Assembly (NCBI GenBank): GCA_027459465.1
Contig: DAIDIH010000057.1
Location: 36,516-100,515 of the forward strand
Reading direction: 5' to 3'
Source of the DNA: Bryobacterales bacterium
GTDB taxonomy: Bacteria > Acidobacteriota > Terriglobia > Bryobacterales > Bryobacteraceae
Length of the DNA: 64,000 nt
Part shown: positions 40,100 through 47,414 of the stretch, piece after piece
How the letters are laid out: each line of letters opens with the position of its first letter
Position numbering within the stretch: position 1 is the stretch's first letter
Translations under genes and position numbers: made by a program
Notes under the pieces: generated by a model
Told to the model about the DNA's origin: nothing
The model's input: only the letters and a program-made list of their open reading frames with translations
Databases searched by the model: none

Positions 40100-40599
40100 C
40101 GAGCGGGCTCAAGATCCGATTGCTCGAGATGCGCATCGCGCTGTTGCGAATCGCGCTGAGAGCGGTGACCGGCAGCGCGGATGCGGACGATCACGCAGCC
40201 GCCGAGCACGTCCTGGCCCGCGACGCAGAGATGGAAGCGGAGATGGGCTGGGCCGAGGAGAGCTCCGCGGCTCCGCAGACCGCTCCGGGGAGCGCTTCCG
40301 GCGCCAAGAGAGCGGCGCGCCGGAAGCCGAGGCCTCATCCCGAGGCCGTAGCGCAGGCGGGGGCGGCGCCGGGAAAGCCGGTACATCCGGTCCTCGGTCC
40401 CACGCAGCAGCGAATCATCGCGGCGCTGACGCGGGAGCCGATGACGAGCGGCGAGCTGATCAAGAGGCTGGGCTTCCCCAGCGGAGCGGTCTACTCGTCG
40501 CTGTCCATCCTGCGGCAGCGGGGCCTCGTCGAGACCTTCGTCGACGAGGCGGATGGCCAGCGCAAGAATCGCGTCCGGGAGGCCGCCAATGCAGCGTAA
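40096..40599 (+). CDS. Winged-helix DNA-binding protein
   Basis: A 167-residue protein from ATG 40096. The N-terminal helix and a disordered Ala/Pro/Lys region are followed (about 100-160) by a winged helix: QQRIIAALTREPMTSGELIK, SGAVYSSLSILRQRGLVE, then a wing ending RKNRV. This is the ArsR/MarR-type arrangement. It may regulate the early operon or assist replication. Confidence 0.65.
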   Translation: MTSGLKIRLLEMRIALLRIALRAVTGSADADDHAAAEHVLARDAEMEAEMGWAEESSAAPQTAPGSASGAKRAARRKPRPHPEAVAQAGAAPGKPVHPVLGPTQQRIIAALTREPMTSGELIKRLGFPSGAVYSSLSILRQRGLVETFVDEADGQRKNRVREAANAA

Positions 40600-40798
40600 A
40601 CCTGTCGTCAGCTCGAATGTGAAGTCGATCGGCTACGACGCGGAGCGCCGCGTGATGGAGGTCGAGTTCCGCAACCTCGGCGTGTACGAGTACGAGGGCG
40701 TCGAGCCGGAGCTTTACCAGCGGCTCATCGACGCGCCCAGCGTGGGCGGCTTCCTGCATAAGCACGTGCGCGGCCGGTTTCCGGTCCGGCGCCTCTAG
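40589..40798 (+). CDS. KTSC-domain protein
   Basis: A 69-residue protein overlapping the previous gene by 11 bases. SSNVKSIGYDAERRVMEVEF, GVYEYEGVEPELYQRLIDA and VGGFLHKHVRGRFPVRRL give the KTSC-domain order, a small beta-rich fold often found in phages and near RNA- or DNA-handling proteins. It is the last gene before the terminator. Confidence 0.8.
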   Translation: MQRKPVVSSNVKSIGYDAERRVMEVEFRNLGVYEYEGVEPELYQRLIDAPSVGGFLHKHVRGRFPVRRL

Positions 40799-40813
40799 CT
40801 GTTCCCCTCCGAC

Positions 40814-40857
40814 GCCGCTGGCGGATTTTGTTCCTTCTGCCGCCAGCGGCTCTTTTT
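40814..40857 (+). terminator. Rho-independent terminator
   Basis: A perfect 11-bp stem (GCCGCTGGCGG at 40814-40824, CCGCCAGCGGC at 40840-40850) has a 15-base loop and a TCTTTTT tail. It lies 16 bases after the KTSC stop and should end the early recombination transcript. It is the clearest terminator in the window. Confidence 0.9.
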
Positions 40858-40871
40858 GGATTCGGTTCCGA

Positions 40872-40951
40872 GCGGGAACCACAGGGGGCGAAATGCCCGG
40901 GGCCTGCGCGAGCCATAGCACGCGGGCTAACTCCCATCCTGTGGTTTCCGC
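40872..40951 (+). ncRNA. Candidate structured RNA (three-way junction)
   Basis: There is no gene in this 80-base stretch. An outer 14-bp helix pairs GCGGGAACCACAGG (from 40872) with CCTGTGGTTTCCGC (to 40951), with a single G.U pair. Inside are GGGC-GAAAT-GCCC and a 7-bp helix GCCTGCG/CGCGGGC closing a 12-base loop. Two more hairpins follow (CTGGGC/GCCCAG at 40951-40967; TCCGGC/GCCGGA at 40972-40989). It may be a small RNA, a leader for the downstream genes, or an integration-related structure. No known RNA family is claimed. Confidence 0.4.
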
Positions 40952-41068
40952 TGGGCGCCGAGCCCAGAAATTCCGGCAATGATGCCGGAGGCCGGCCAGG
41001 GCGGTCTGGCGAGATGTGGTTGCGGCCCGGCAGGCGCGCCGAGCGGGGCGCGGAAAGGAGCTTTCCTC

Positions 41069-41098
41069 ATGCCCACCCCGATCATCATCTTCTGGTAG
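41069..41098 (+). CDS. Nine-residue leader-type ORF (MPTPIIIFW)
   Basis: ATG 41069 follows AAAGGAG by 9 bases and the frame stops after nine codons at TAG 41098. The ribosome site lies inside a small hairpin GGAAAG-GAG-CTTTCC. Upstream and downstream bases to 41180 hold no other gene. A tiny peptide with Ile-Ile-Ile-Phe-Trp could act through its translation rather than as a product, but it may be chance. Confidence 0.25.
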   Translation: MPTPIIIFW

Positions 41099-41180
41099 CC
41101 GACGGGCGCCAGGAGCGCAACAAGGAGCGCGGGCGGCCTCGCTCGGGGGAGGGGGGCCGCCGGCGCGAAGGGAGAGAGAG

Positions 41181-41402
41181 ATGGCCGAGCAGCGGATCGT
41201 GACGTGCGACATCTGCGGTGTTGTCAAGAAGGAGACGAACCACTGGTGGGCTGTAGTACGTGTAAATACGCCTCGCGAGAACCGCAGGTTTACCGTGTAC
41301 CCGTGGGCCAACTTCGACCCCAGCGCCGGAGACCGCTGGGACCTGTGCGGGTCCGCCTGCCTGCACGGCGCGCTCACCGCGTTCGAGGAGGACGAGAGAT
41401 GA
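41181..41402 (+). CDS. Small zinc-finger protein
   Basis: A 73-residue protein with GGGAGAGAGAG before ATG 41181. CDIC near the N terminus and CGSAC near residue 57 probably hold zinc. The middle is aromatic and Arg/Asn-rich (FTVYPWANFDPSAGDRWD). It starts the integrase-side gene group and overlaps the next gene by 4 bases. Confidence 0.65.
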   Translation: MAEQRIVTCDICGVVKKETNHWWAVVRVNTPRENRRFTVYPWANFDPSAGDRWDLCGSACLHGALTAFEEDER

Positions 41403-41554
41403 GGGCGATCCTGGACGGATTTCTGCAGGTGCTCGGCGCCGCGTCGGTGCTGATCAGCGTGACGTGCGCGCTGCGCCTGGCGCTGGACCTGTTGGGGATC
41501 TGGCGGGATCCGGACGAACGGTTCGAGGAGGGGCGCGATGAGTACCGCTCCTGA
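41399..41554 (+). CDS. 51-residue membrane protein
   Basis: Starts in the ATGA overlap with the zinc-finger gene. One hydrophobic span (FLQVLGAASVLISVTCALRL) is followed by a short charged tail ending FEEGRDEYRS. Unknown; it could be a superinfection or lysis-control protein. Confidence 0.5.
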   Translation: MRAILDGFLQVLGAASVLISVTCALRLALDLLGIWRDPDERFEEGRDEYRS

Positions 41555-41646
41555 CGATAAATCCGGGCGTCTCGGCCCGATAGCCGGATGTGACCCAGCA
41601 GAAGACGGAGGATCGCGCTACGATGTCCATCTTTGGAGGCGGCGAG

Positions 41647-42828
41647 ATGGCGCGGCGGAGGGGACAGCGGACGGGGCACCTCTACAAGCGGGCCGGGGTG
41701 TGGTATCTGCGCTACCGGGTGGACAGCGTGGAGACGGACCCGGAAACGGGCAAGCGCAAGCGCGAACGGCTCACGGTGCCAATTGCCCTGGCGAGCGGAC
41801 CGAGGGGAGTGGCGAAGCGGGAGGCACAGCGGATCGCCTGGGACGAATACCTGAGCAAACTGGACCAGGCGGCGATGCGGCCCGGGTCGATGCGGACGCT
41901 GCAGGAGTTTGTGGCGGAGCGGTTCGAGGCGGACGTGCTGCCGGCGCTGAAGCCGACCGGTCGGGCGTTCTATCGGTATATCCTGGGCCGGCATGTGCTG
42001 CCGGAACTGGGCGGCCTGGCGATGCGGGAGATAGACACCGCCTCCGTGCAGGCGCTGCTGAACCGGAAGCTGAAGCAGAAGCTGAGCACGCAGACGGTGA
42101 CTCACATCCGGAACTGCCTGTCGGCGGTGCTTCGGCACGCGAAGACGATGGGGTGGTTCGCGGGGGACCTGCCGACTGCTTCGGTGAGGCTGCCGGAGAT
42201 GAGGCGCAAGGAGCGCCGGGCGCTCCGGTGGGAGCAGGTGTGCGCGCTGGCGCGGACAGTGCCGGAGCCGGTGGCGACCTTGGTGGTGTTCCTGGCGGTG
42301 ACGGGGCTGCGGATCGGCGAGGCGATGGGACTGCGGTGGAGGTGGGTGAATCTCACCGCCGAGCCGGCGATCGTCGAGGCGGAGGTGATTCCGCCGATGT
42401 CGGTGGCCGTGCGCGAGAACTACGTGCGCGGGCGGTACCAGAGCCTCAAGACGGCGCGCAGCTCGCGGAACGTGCCGGTGCCGGCGTGGTTTGCTCCGCG
42501 CCTGGCGGCGTTGATGACTACGGGGATCAGCGCTACCCCGGAGGATCCGGTGTTTCGGGCGAGCAACGGGCATCCGCTCGACCAGCACAACCTGGCGCGG
42601 CGGGCGCTCAAGCCGGCGGCGCAGGCGCTCGGGATGCCGTGGGTGAGCTGGCATTGCCTGCGCCACACGAACTCGACGCTGGCGGACGCGGCGGGGTTGA
42701 GCCTGAGCGAGCGGCAGCGGATACTGGGCCACGCGACGGGGGAGATGAGCCTGCATTACACGCACGCGGAGCTGGAGCAGATCCGGGAGCGGTGGGAACG
42801 TGCGGTGGATCCGAAACTGCTCCAGTAG
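41647..42828 (+). CDS. int: Tyrosine-recombinase integrase
   Basis: A 393-residue protein from ATG 41647, 7 bases after GGAGG; GTG 41590 is an in-frame upstream start. The N-terminal DNA-binding part (GHLYKRAGVWYLRYRV) and core-binding helices are followed by the catalytic domain: Arg in TGLRIGEAMGL, His-x-x-Arg in WHCLRHTNS, His in ILGHATGE and the nucleophile Tyr in SLHYTH. It lies at the prophage end beside the tRNA-Val fragment, which it presumably recombines. Confidence 0.93.
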   Translation: MARRRGQRTGHLYKRAGVWYLRYRVDSVETDPETGKRKRERLTVPIALASGPRGVAKREAQRIAWDEYLSKLDQAAMRPGSMRTLQEFVAERFEADVLPALKPTGRAFYRYILGRHVLPELGGLAMREIDTASVQALLNRKLKQKLSTQTVTHIRNCLSAVLRHAKTMGWFAGDLPTASVRLPEMRRKERRALRWEQVCALARTVPEPVATLVVFLAVTGLRIGEAMGLRWRWVNLTAEPAIVEAEVIPPMSVAVRENYVRGRYQSLKTARSSRNVPVPAWFAPRLAALMTTGISATPEDPVFRASNGHPLDQHNLARRALKPAAQALGMPWVSWHCLRHTNSTLADAAGLSLSERQRILGHATGEMSLHYTHAELEQIRERWERAVDPKLLQ

Positions 42829-43034
42829 TGTGGCTCTCGCGCTCGGAATGCAGTGAGCTTGCGAGCCTCCTGGCGCACTACATGGTCCTGCTGCAGCAGC
42901 AGTTGGATGCCATCTGTGCGCCGGCCCCGGATGACATGGACCCGGCTGGGCACAGCGTGAGCCAGAAGGCGCTGGGGTACGCGCGGTGGCTTCTGGCGCG
43001 TGCCGAGGCGTGGTGGAAGCGCCTGAGGGGATGA
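42828..43034 (+). CDS. Small phage protein downstream of integrase
   Basis: A 68-residue protein; GTG 42828 overlaps the integrase stop. It is helical with aromatic C-terminal residues (LASLLAHYMVLLQQQLDAIC, ALGYARWLLARAEAWWKRL). The ORF track shows it only as the tail of a 498-residue shadow ORF. No function known. Confidence 0.45.
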   Translation: MWLSRSECSELASLLAHYMVLLQQQLDAICAPAPDDMDPAGHSVSQKALGYARWLLARAEAWWKRLRG

Positions 43035-43342
43035 CGGTGGCGAAGATAAGGGCCGTCCCGATTCCGTCGTCCGACGATCCGGCGCTCGCACTCGCCGTAC
43101 TGATATTGGCCGATGACCGGCTGCTCGGCGCAGTGACGGTGAATGCAAGGGGCAGGAGACACCGGACATTCGAGGCTTTAGTGCTCGACACCGTGGGCGT
43201 GCGCAAAGTTGGGGAAGATCCAGACAGCGTGAGGGCCTGCCAGATGGTACTGGATGCGATAAGACCCGCTTGCCGCGATTCTGCTGATTCTGGCCACCAG
43301 TTGGCCACGGAGCCACAGAAAACTGGAGGAAACGAGGCATGA
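43031..43342 (+). CDS. Hypothetical phage protein next to attachment site
   Basis: A 103-residue protein from ATG 43031, coupled to the previous gene. N-terminal strands (ALALAVLILADDRLLGAVTV) and a helix (DSVRACQMVLDAI) suggest a small alpha/beta fold, with a disordered end. The stop at 43342 is 2 bases before the tRNA fragment, so it is the last prophage gene. Confidence 0.5.
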   Translation: MTVAKIRAVPIPSSDDPALALAVLILADDRLLGAVTVNARGRRHRTFEALVLDTVGVRKVGEDPDSVRACQMVLDAIRPACRDSADSGHQLATEPQKTGGNEA

Positions 43343-43344
43343 TA

Positions 43345-43395
43345 GACTGCCTTACAAGCAGGAGGTCCGCGGTTCGAGCCCGCGACCGCCCACCA
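43345..43395 (+). tRNA. tRNA-Val(UAC) 3' half, prophage attachment site remnant
   Basis: GACTGCCTTACAAGCAGG gives an anticodon arm with loop CTTACAA and anticodon TAC (Val). Next come a T arm CGCGG-TTCGAGC-CCGCG and a 3' acceptor strand ACCGCCC-A-CCA. The matching 5' half (GGGCGGT and the D arm) is absent upstream, where the last phage gene lies. Integrases often use tRNA 3' ends, so this is read as one att site. The intact gene should be at the other end. Confidence 0.85.
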
Positions 43396-43403
43396 ATTCC
43401 CCC

Positions 43404-43649
43404 ATGCCCGACACCCAATCCGAACTCCTCATCGCCTGCTTCCAGAAGGTCTTCCCCAACCTCTCCCGCGCCGCCATCCCCCACGCAAGCCACGCCACCC
43501 TCGCCGCCTGGGACTCCGTCGCTCACGTCACCCTCCTCAGCCTCATCGGCGAAGCCTTCTCGCTCGACATCGACTTCGAAGAGTTCGAAGAAGCCACCTC
43601 CTTCGCTTCCATCCTCGACCTCGTACGCCGGCTCGCGCCAAACGCCTGA
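43404..43649 (+). CDS. Acyl carrier protein
   Basis: An 81-residue acidic protein starting 8 bases after the tRNA CCA. It has the four-helix carrier pattern with the phosphopantetheine Ser in WDSVAHVTLLSLIGEAF and an acidic FEEFEEA helix. Here DSVAHV replaces the usual DSL of fatty-acid ACPs, so it may serve a secondary pathway. No synthase gene lies beside it. In an unlysogenised strain it would follow the tRNA directly. Confidence 0.85.
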   Translation: MPDTQSELLIACFQKVFPNLSRAAIPHASHATLAAWDSVAHVTLLSLIGEAFSLDIDFEEFEEATSFASILDLVRRLAPNA

Positions 43650-43659
43650 CGCGCCCGCT

Positions 43660-44610
43660 CTACTTCAGCGCCGGCTCGTGCACCATCACCGGCTGCACCC
43701 AATGCCGGTACATCCGCACCTTCCCCCGCACCGCTTCGTGATACATCTCCCGCAAACTCCGCGTCAGCGGCCCGATCGTCCCATCCCCCACCAGGCGGTG
43801 ATCCACCTTCGTCACCGGCGCCAGCTCCACCGCCGTCCCCGTGAAGAAGATCTCGTCCGCGATATACAACTCGCTCCGGTCAATCGACCGCTCCACCACC
43901 GGCACGCCCATGTCGTGCGCCAGCGTCATCACGCTCGCCCGCGTGATCCCTTCCAGAATATTGTCCGAAGCCCCCGGCGTAATCAGCTTCCCCCCGCGCA
44001 CAATAAAGATATTGCACGTCGCCCCTTCCGCCACGTGCCCGTTCTCGCTCAGGAAAATCGCCTCGTCGAACCCCGACCGCTTCGCATCCGCCGTCGCCAG
44101 CGCGCTGTTCACATACGCCCCGCAGATCTTCGCCCGCCCCGGTATCGCGTTGTCCTCCACCCGCCGCCACGCCGACACCCCCGCGTGCAGCCCCTTCTCC
44201 GAATCCAGGTACACCCCGAACGGCATCGCCACAATCGCAAACGCGTCCGTCTCATCCGGACTCACCCCCACCCGCTGCGCCGACTTGAACGCCAGCGGCC
44301 GCACGTAAATGTCCGTCGTGAACCCGTTCCGCACACAAAGCTCCGCCGTGATCTCGCACAGCGCATCCGCCGATGCCGGAATCTCGATGTTCGGTATCCG
44401 CGCATTATGCTTCCACCGCTCGTAATGATCGAGCGGCCGCACCAGCATCACGCTCTCTTCTTCCGCGTTCCAATACCCGCGAATCCCCTCGAACACGCCC
44501 GTCCCGTAGTTCAGCGCATGCGTCAATATCCCCACCTGCGCCTCGCCCAGCGGCATGTACCGGTTCTTGAAATACACAATCGTCTTCGGATCCGGCTCAT
44601 TCGTTACCAT
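43660..44610 (-). CDS. ilvE: Branched-chain amino acid aminotransferase (class IV)
   Basis: A 316-residue class IV PLP enzyme. YGTGVFEGIRGYWN lies near the N terminus, the PLP Lys is probably in GRAKICGAYVNS, and the phosphate-binding turn is in EGATCNIF and LEGITRASV. It moves an amino group between Val/Leu/Ile and 2-oxoglutarate. An AAGGAG site lies inside the 3' end of the fused oxidoreductase gene and the genes overlap by 14 bases. Being last in this operon suggests it feeds or drains branched 2-oxoacids for that enzyme. Confidence 0.9.
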   Translation of the reverse strand: MVTNEPDPKTIVYFKNRYMPLGEAQVGILTHALNYGTGVFEGIRGYWNAEEESVMLVRPLDHYERWKHNARIPNIEIPASADALCEITAELCVRNGFTTDIYVRPLAFKSAQRVGVSPDETDAFAIVAMPFGVYLDSEKGLHAGVSAWRRVEDNAIPGRAKICGAYVNSALATADAKRSGFDEAIFLSENGHVAEGATCNIFIVRGGKLITPGASDNILEGITRASVMTLAHDMGVPVVERSIDRSELYIADEIFFTGTAVELAPVTKVDHRLVGDGTIGPLTRSLREMYHEAVRGKVRMYRHWVQPVMVHEPALK

Positions 44611-46063
44611 GACGTCTCTCCTTCCGAACTATGTCCCTTCCCGCCTCCAGCGCCTTCCGGTCCAGCTCCAGCCATCCCGCCCGCTTCACCAGCTTTTTGA
44701 GCGCCTGGTCGGCAAACTCCCCTCCCACCACATCCGCCGCTTCGAGCAGCGCCCCCAGCGCCACAATGTTCCCCGCCTTCGAACTTCCCAACTCGTCCGC
44801 AATCCGCGCAAACTCGCCCGCAATCACGCGCACGTCGCCCCTCCGGCAGTCCTCCGGAACCGCCGCGCCGTTGTACAGCACATACCCTCCCGGCACAACC
44901 TCATGCAGAAACTTCCTGAGCGACGGCTCGTTCAGCGCAATCAGCACGTTCGGCTTCGACACCAGCGGCGAATCCACCGGCTTCCCCGACAGCCGCACAT
45001 GGCAGTTCGACGTCCCGCTCCGCATCTCCGGCCCGTACGACGGCAGCCACGAAACCTCGAGCCCCGCATCGAGCCCCGCCTCCGCCAGCACCTCGCCCAG
45101 CATCAGCACGCCCTGCCCGCCAAACCCCGCTACCTTGATCCGCCAGTCCACGCTGCGGTCCGCCCGCCCCGTGGCGTGATCCCCGTTCTCTTCAATCTCC
45201 AGCAGCGCCGGCAGCTCGCTCAGCGCAGCCGCCGCCTTCCTCGCCGGCCGCACCGCCGCCGCCGGCGTCTTGTCCCGCACCACCCCCAACGGATAAATCT
45301 TCGCCATCTCCTCCCGCACCCGCTTCTGCGCCTCCACCGGCGTCTCGTTCCAAATCGTCGGGCACGGCGACAGCACCTCGATCAGCGAAAAGCCCAACCC
45401 CTTCACCTGGTTCTCCAGCCCCTTCCGGATCGCCTTCGCCGCCTGCATCACCTGCTTCGAGTTCCCCAGCGCCACCCGCTCCAGGTACACCGGCGCCTCG
45501 AGCGAGTCGAGCGTCTCCACCACATGCAGCGGATAGCCTTCGTTCCAGATGCTCCGCCCATACGGACTCGTCGTGCTCACCGCCCCCACCGGCGTCGTCG
45601 GCGCAAGCTGCCCGCCCGTCATCCCGTAAATCGCGTTGTTGATGAATATCACCGTAATCGGCTCGCCCCGGTTCGCCGCATGAAGAATCTCCGCCGTCCC
45701 GATCGCCGCCAGGTCCCCATCGCCCTGATAGCTGATCACCACCGCCTCCGGCCGCGCCCGCTTGATCCCCGTCGCCGCCGCCGGCGCCCGCCCGTGCGCC
45801 ACCTGAACATTCCCGACATCGAAGTAGTAATACGCAAACACCGAGCAGCCCACCGGACTCACCAGCACCGCCCGGTCCTGCACCCCCAACTCGTCAATCG
45901 CCCGCGCCAGCAGCTTGTGCGCCACCCCATGCCCGCACCCCGGGCAGTAGTGCGTCTGGTGCTGCAGCTCCGATTTGCGCTCGTACCGCTCGTAAAACGC
46001 CGCCGCCTTCTCGTGCAGTATCTCCATCCCCTCCAGCGCCCGATTCAAACCACCCTCAGACAT
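44597..46063 (-). CDS. 2-oxoacid:ferredoxin oxidoreductase, fused beta-gamma subunit
   Basis: A 488-residue fusion. Residues 1-270 are the thiamine-diphosphate beta subunit ([36 protein letters not shown]). After a linker, residues about 313-488 are the gamma subunit ([31 protein letters not shown]). In many bacteria these are separate genes. With alpha and ferredoxin it converts a 2-oxoacid plus CoA to acyl-CoA, CO2 and reduced ferredoxin. The substrate is either 2-oxoglutarate or branched 2-oxoacids; neighbours favour the latter. Confidence 0.9.
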   Translation of the reverse strand: MSEGGLNRALEGMEILHEKAAAFYERYERKSELQHQTHYCPGCGHGVAHKLLARAIDELGVQDRAVLVSPVGCSVFAYYYFDVGNVQVAHGRAPAAATGIKRARPEAVVISYQGDGDLAAIGTAEILHAANRGEPITVIFINNAIYGMTGGQLAPTTPVGAVSTTSPYGRSIWNEGYPLHVVETLDSLEAPVYLERVALGNSKQVMQAAKAIRKGLENQVKGLGFSLIEVLSPCPTIWNETPVEAQKRVREEMAKIYPLGVVRDKTPAAAVRPARKAAAALSELPALLEIEENGDHATGRADRSVDWRIKVAGFGGQGVLMLGEVLAEAGLDAGLEVSWLPSYGPEMRSGTSNCHVRLSGKPVDSPLVSKPNVLIALNEPSLRKFLHEVVPGGYVLYNGAAVPEDCRRGDVRVIAGEFARIADELGSSKAGNIVALGALLEAADVVGGEFADQALKKLVKRAGWLELDRKALEAGRDIVRKERRHGNE

Positions 46064-47150
46064 GCACCACCTCCAACTCCGGCTCGTGCGCCCTCACCCC
46101 ATGCCTCGCGCACACGCCCTTCACAAACCGCACGATCTCGTCCGTCGACGGAACGTTCCCGCCGCTCCGCCCGTAAAACTCCACCGGCCGCCGTCCCTCC
46201 ACCGCCAGCCGCACATCGTCCACCATCTGCCCCGTACTCATCTCCACCACCCCGAACAACGACGCCCTCTCCGCCAGCCGCTTCACCGCCTCCACCGGAA
46301 ACGGATACAGCGTCACCGGCCGCAGCAGCCCCACCGGCCAACCCTCGCCCCGCATCTCCTCCACCACGGACTTCAGCAGCCGCGCCACAATCCCGTAGCC
46401 CATCAACACGACCTCGGCGTCCCCGGTCCGGATCTCCTCGCTGCGAACTTCCTCCTGCTCGCACCGCCGGTATTTCTCTTCCAGCTTCCGCACGTGCGCC
46501 TCGAGCTCATCCGCCTCCAGAAAAATCGAAGTAATCAGGTTCTTCCGCGTCTCCGCCGTCCCCTCCACCGCCCAGTCGTGCCGCGGCGGCGCCACCGCCC
46601 TCGGCAGAAACTCCACCGGCTCCATCATCTGCCCGATCATCCCGTCCGCCAGCACAAACACCGGGTTCCGGTACTTGTCCGCCAGCTCGAACGCCAGCGC
46701 CGTCAAATCCGCCATCTCCTGCGCCGAATCCGGCCCGAGCACAATCGTCCGGTACGACCCGTGCCCGCCCCCCTTCACCACCTGCCGGTAATCGGCCTGC
46801 TCCGGAGCGATGTTTCCCAGCCCCGGCCCCCCGCGCATAATGTCCGCCACCACGCACGGCAACTCCGCCCCGGCCAGATAACTCAACCCCTCCTGCATCA
46901 AACTGATCCCCGGCCCCGACGACGCCGTCATCACCCGCACCCCCGCCGACGCCGCGCCGTAAATCATGTTGATCGCCGCCGTCTCGCTCTCCGCCTGCAA
47001 AAACACACCCCCCACGAGCGGCATGTACTTCGCCGCCGCTTCCGTAATCTCGCTCGCCGGCGTAATCGGATACCCGTAAAACGCCCGGCATCCGGCCAGA
47101 ATCGCGCTCTTTACAATCGCCTCGTTACCCTTGATCAGTTGCTTGCCCAT
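46056..47150 (-). CDS. 2-oxoacid:ferredoxin oxidoreductase, alpha subunit
   Basis: A 364-residue protein. [48 protein letters not shown] and [20 protein letters not shown] are the hallmarks of KorA/VorB-type alpha subunits. A GAGGTGAGGTGG site precedes ATG 47150. It overlaps the beta-gamma gene by 8 bases and sits 14 bases after ferredoxin. Confidence 0.9.
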   Translation of the reverse strand: MGKQLIKGNEAIVKSAILAGCRAFYGYPITPASEITEAAAKYMPLVGGVFLQAESETAAINMIYGAASAGVRVMTASSGPGISLMQEGLSYLAGAELPCVVADIMRGGPGLGNIAPEQADYRQVVKGGGHGSYRTIVLGPDSAQEMADLTALAFELADKYRNPVFVLADGMIGQMMEPVEFLPRAVAPPRHDWAVEGTAETRKNLITSIFLEADELEAHVRKLEEKYRRCEQEEVRSEEIRTGDAEVVLMGYGIVARLLKSVVEEMRGEGWPVGLLRPVTLYPFPVEAVKRLAERASLFGVVEMSTGQMVDDVRLAVEGRRPVEFYGRSGGNVPSTDEIVRFVKGVCARHGVRAHEPELEVVHV

Positions 47151-47164
47151 CGCGCCACCTCACC

Positions 47165-47404
47165 TCAAGCCGCCGCCCGCAACCGCTTATAAACCCGGAT
47201 CGCCCCCGGCTCCGGGCAAACATAGAAACACAACCCGCACCCGCTGCACCCCTGCCCCGCATACTCCGCCGTGTGATACCCGTACCGGTTCAGCGCCTCG
47301 CCCAGTCGCAACACCTTCGGCACGCACGCCTCCACGCACAGCCCGCAGCCCTTGCACTCCTCCCCGTCAATTGTGACGTAACCCTTATCCAGCTTCTCCG
47401 CCAT
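47165..47404 (-). CDS. 4Fe-4S ferredoxin subunit (delta)
   Basis: A 79-residue protein with two clusters: [11 protein letters not shown]...P and [12 protein letters not shown]. It is the electron-transfer subunit of the downstream oxidoreductase, matching VorD/KorD. An AAGGAGG site lies before the ATG, and the gap to the CoA-transferase gene is 10 bases. Confidence 0.92.
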   Translation of the reverse strand: MAEKLDKGYVTIDGEECKGCGLCVEACVPKVLRLGEALNRYGYHTAEYAGQGCSGCGLCFYVCPEPGAIRVYKRLRAAA

Positions 47405-47414
47405 ACCGCCTCCT

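Larger units (their letters stand above)
1..43395. mobile_element. Prophage, right-hand >43 kb, podovirus-like
   Basis: Phage genes run without interruption from base 1 to the integrase, which is followed by a tRNA-Val 3' fragment. Modules in order are replication/early, sigma factor, packaging and virion, leftward regulatory operon, recombination, integrase. Beyond the tRNA fragment all genes are ordinary chromosomal ones. The left attachment site is outside the window, so the true size is unknown. No contractile sheath, tail tube or tape-measure gene is seen. The portal, gp4-like adaptors, large tail protein and very large internal protein suggest a short-tailed particle. No clear endolysin or CI-type repressor was recognised. 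Confidence 0.93.

Noticed and set aside
40828-41202. 124-residue ORF after the terminator
   Set aside because: It starts inside the terminator loop and lacks a ribosome site. The region is better explained as structured non-coding DNA.
41538-43034. 498-residue ORF across the integrase gene
   Set aside because: It reads through the integrase in another frame and is Gly/Ala/Arg-rich. The integrase frame has all catalytic residues. Only the last 68 codons (42828-43034) look real.
44555-46534. 659-residue plus-strand ORF
   Set aside because: Antisense to the oxidoreductase genes and extremely Arg/Pro/His-rich. The minus-strand genes have clear motifs and ribosome sites.
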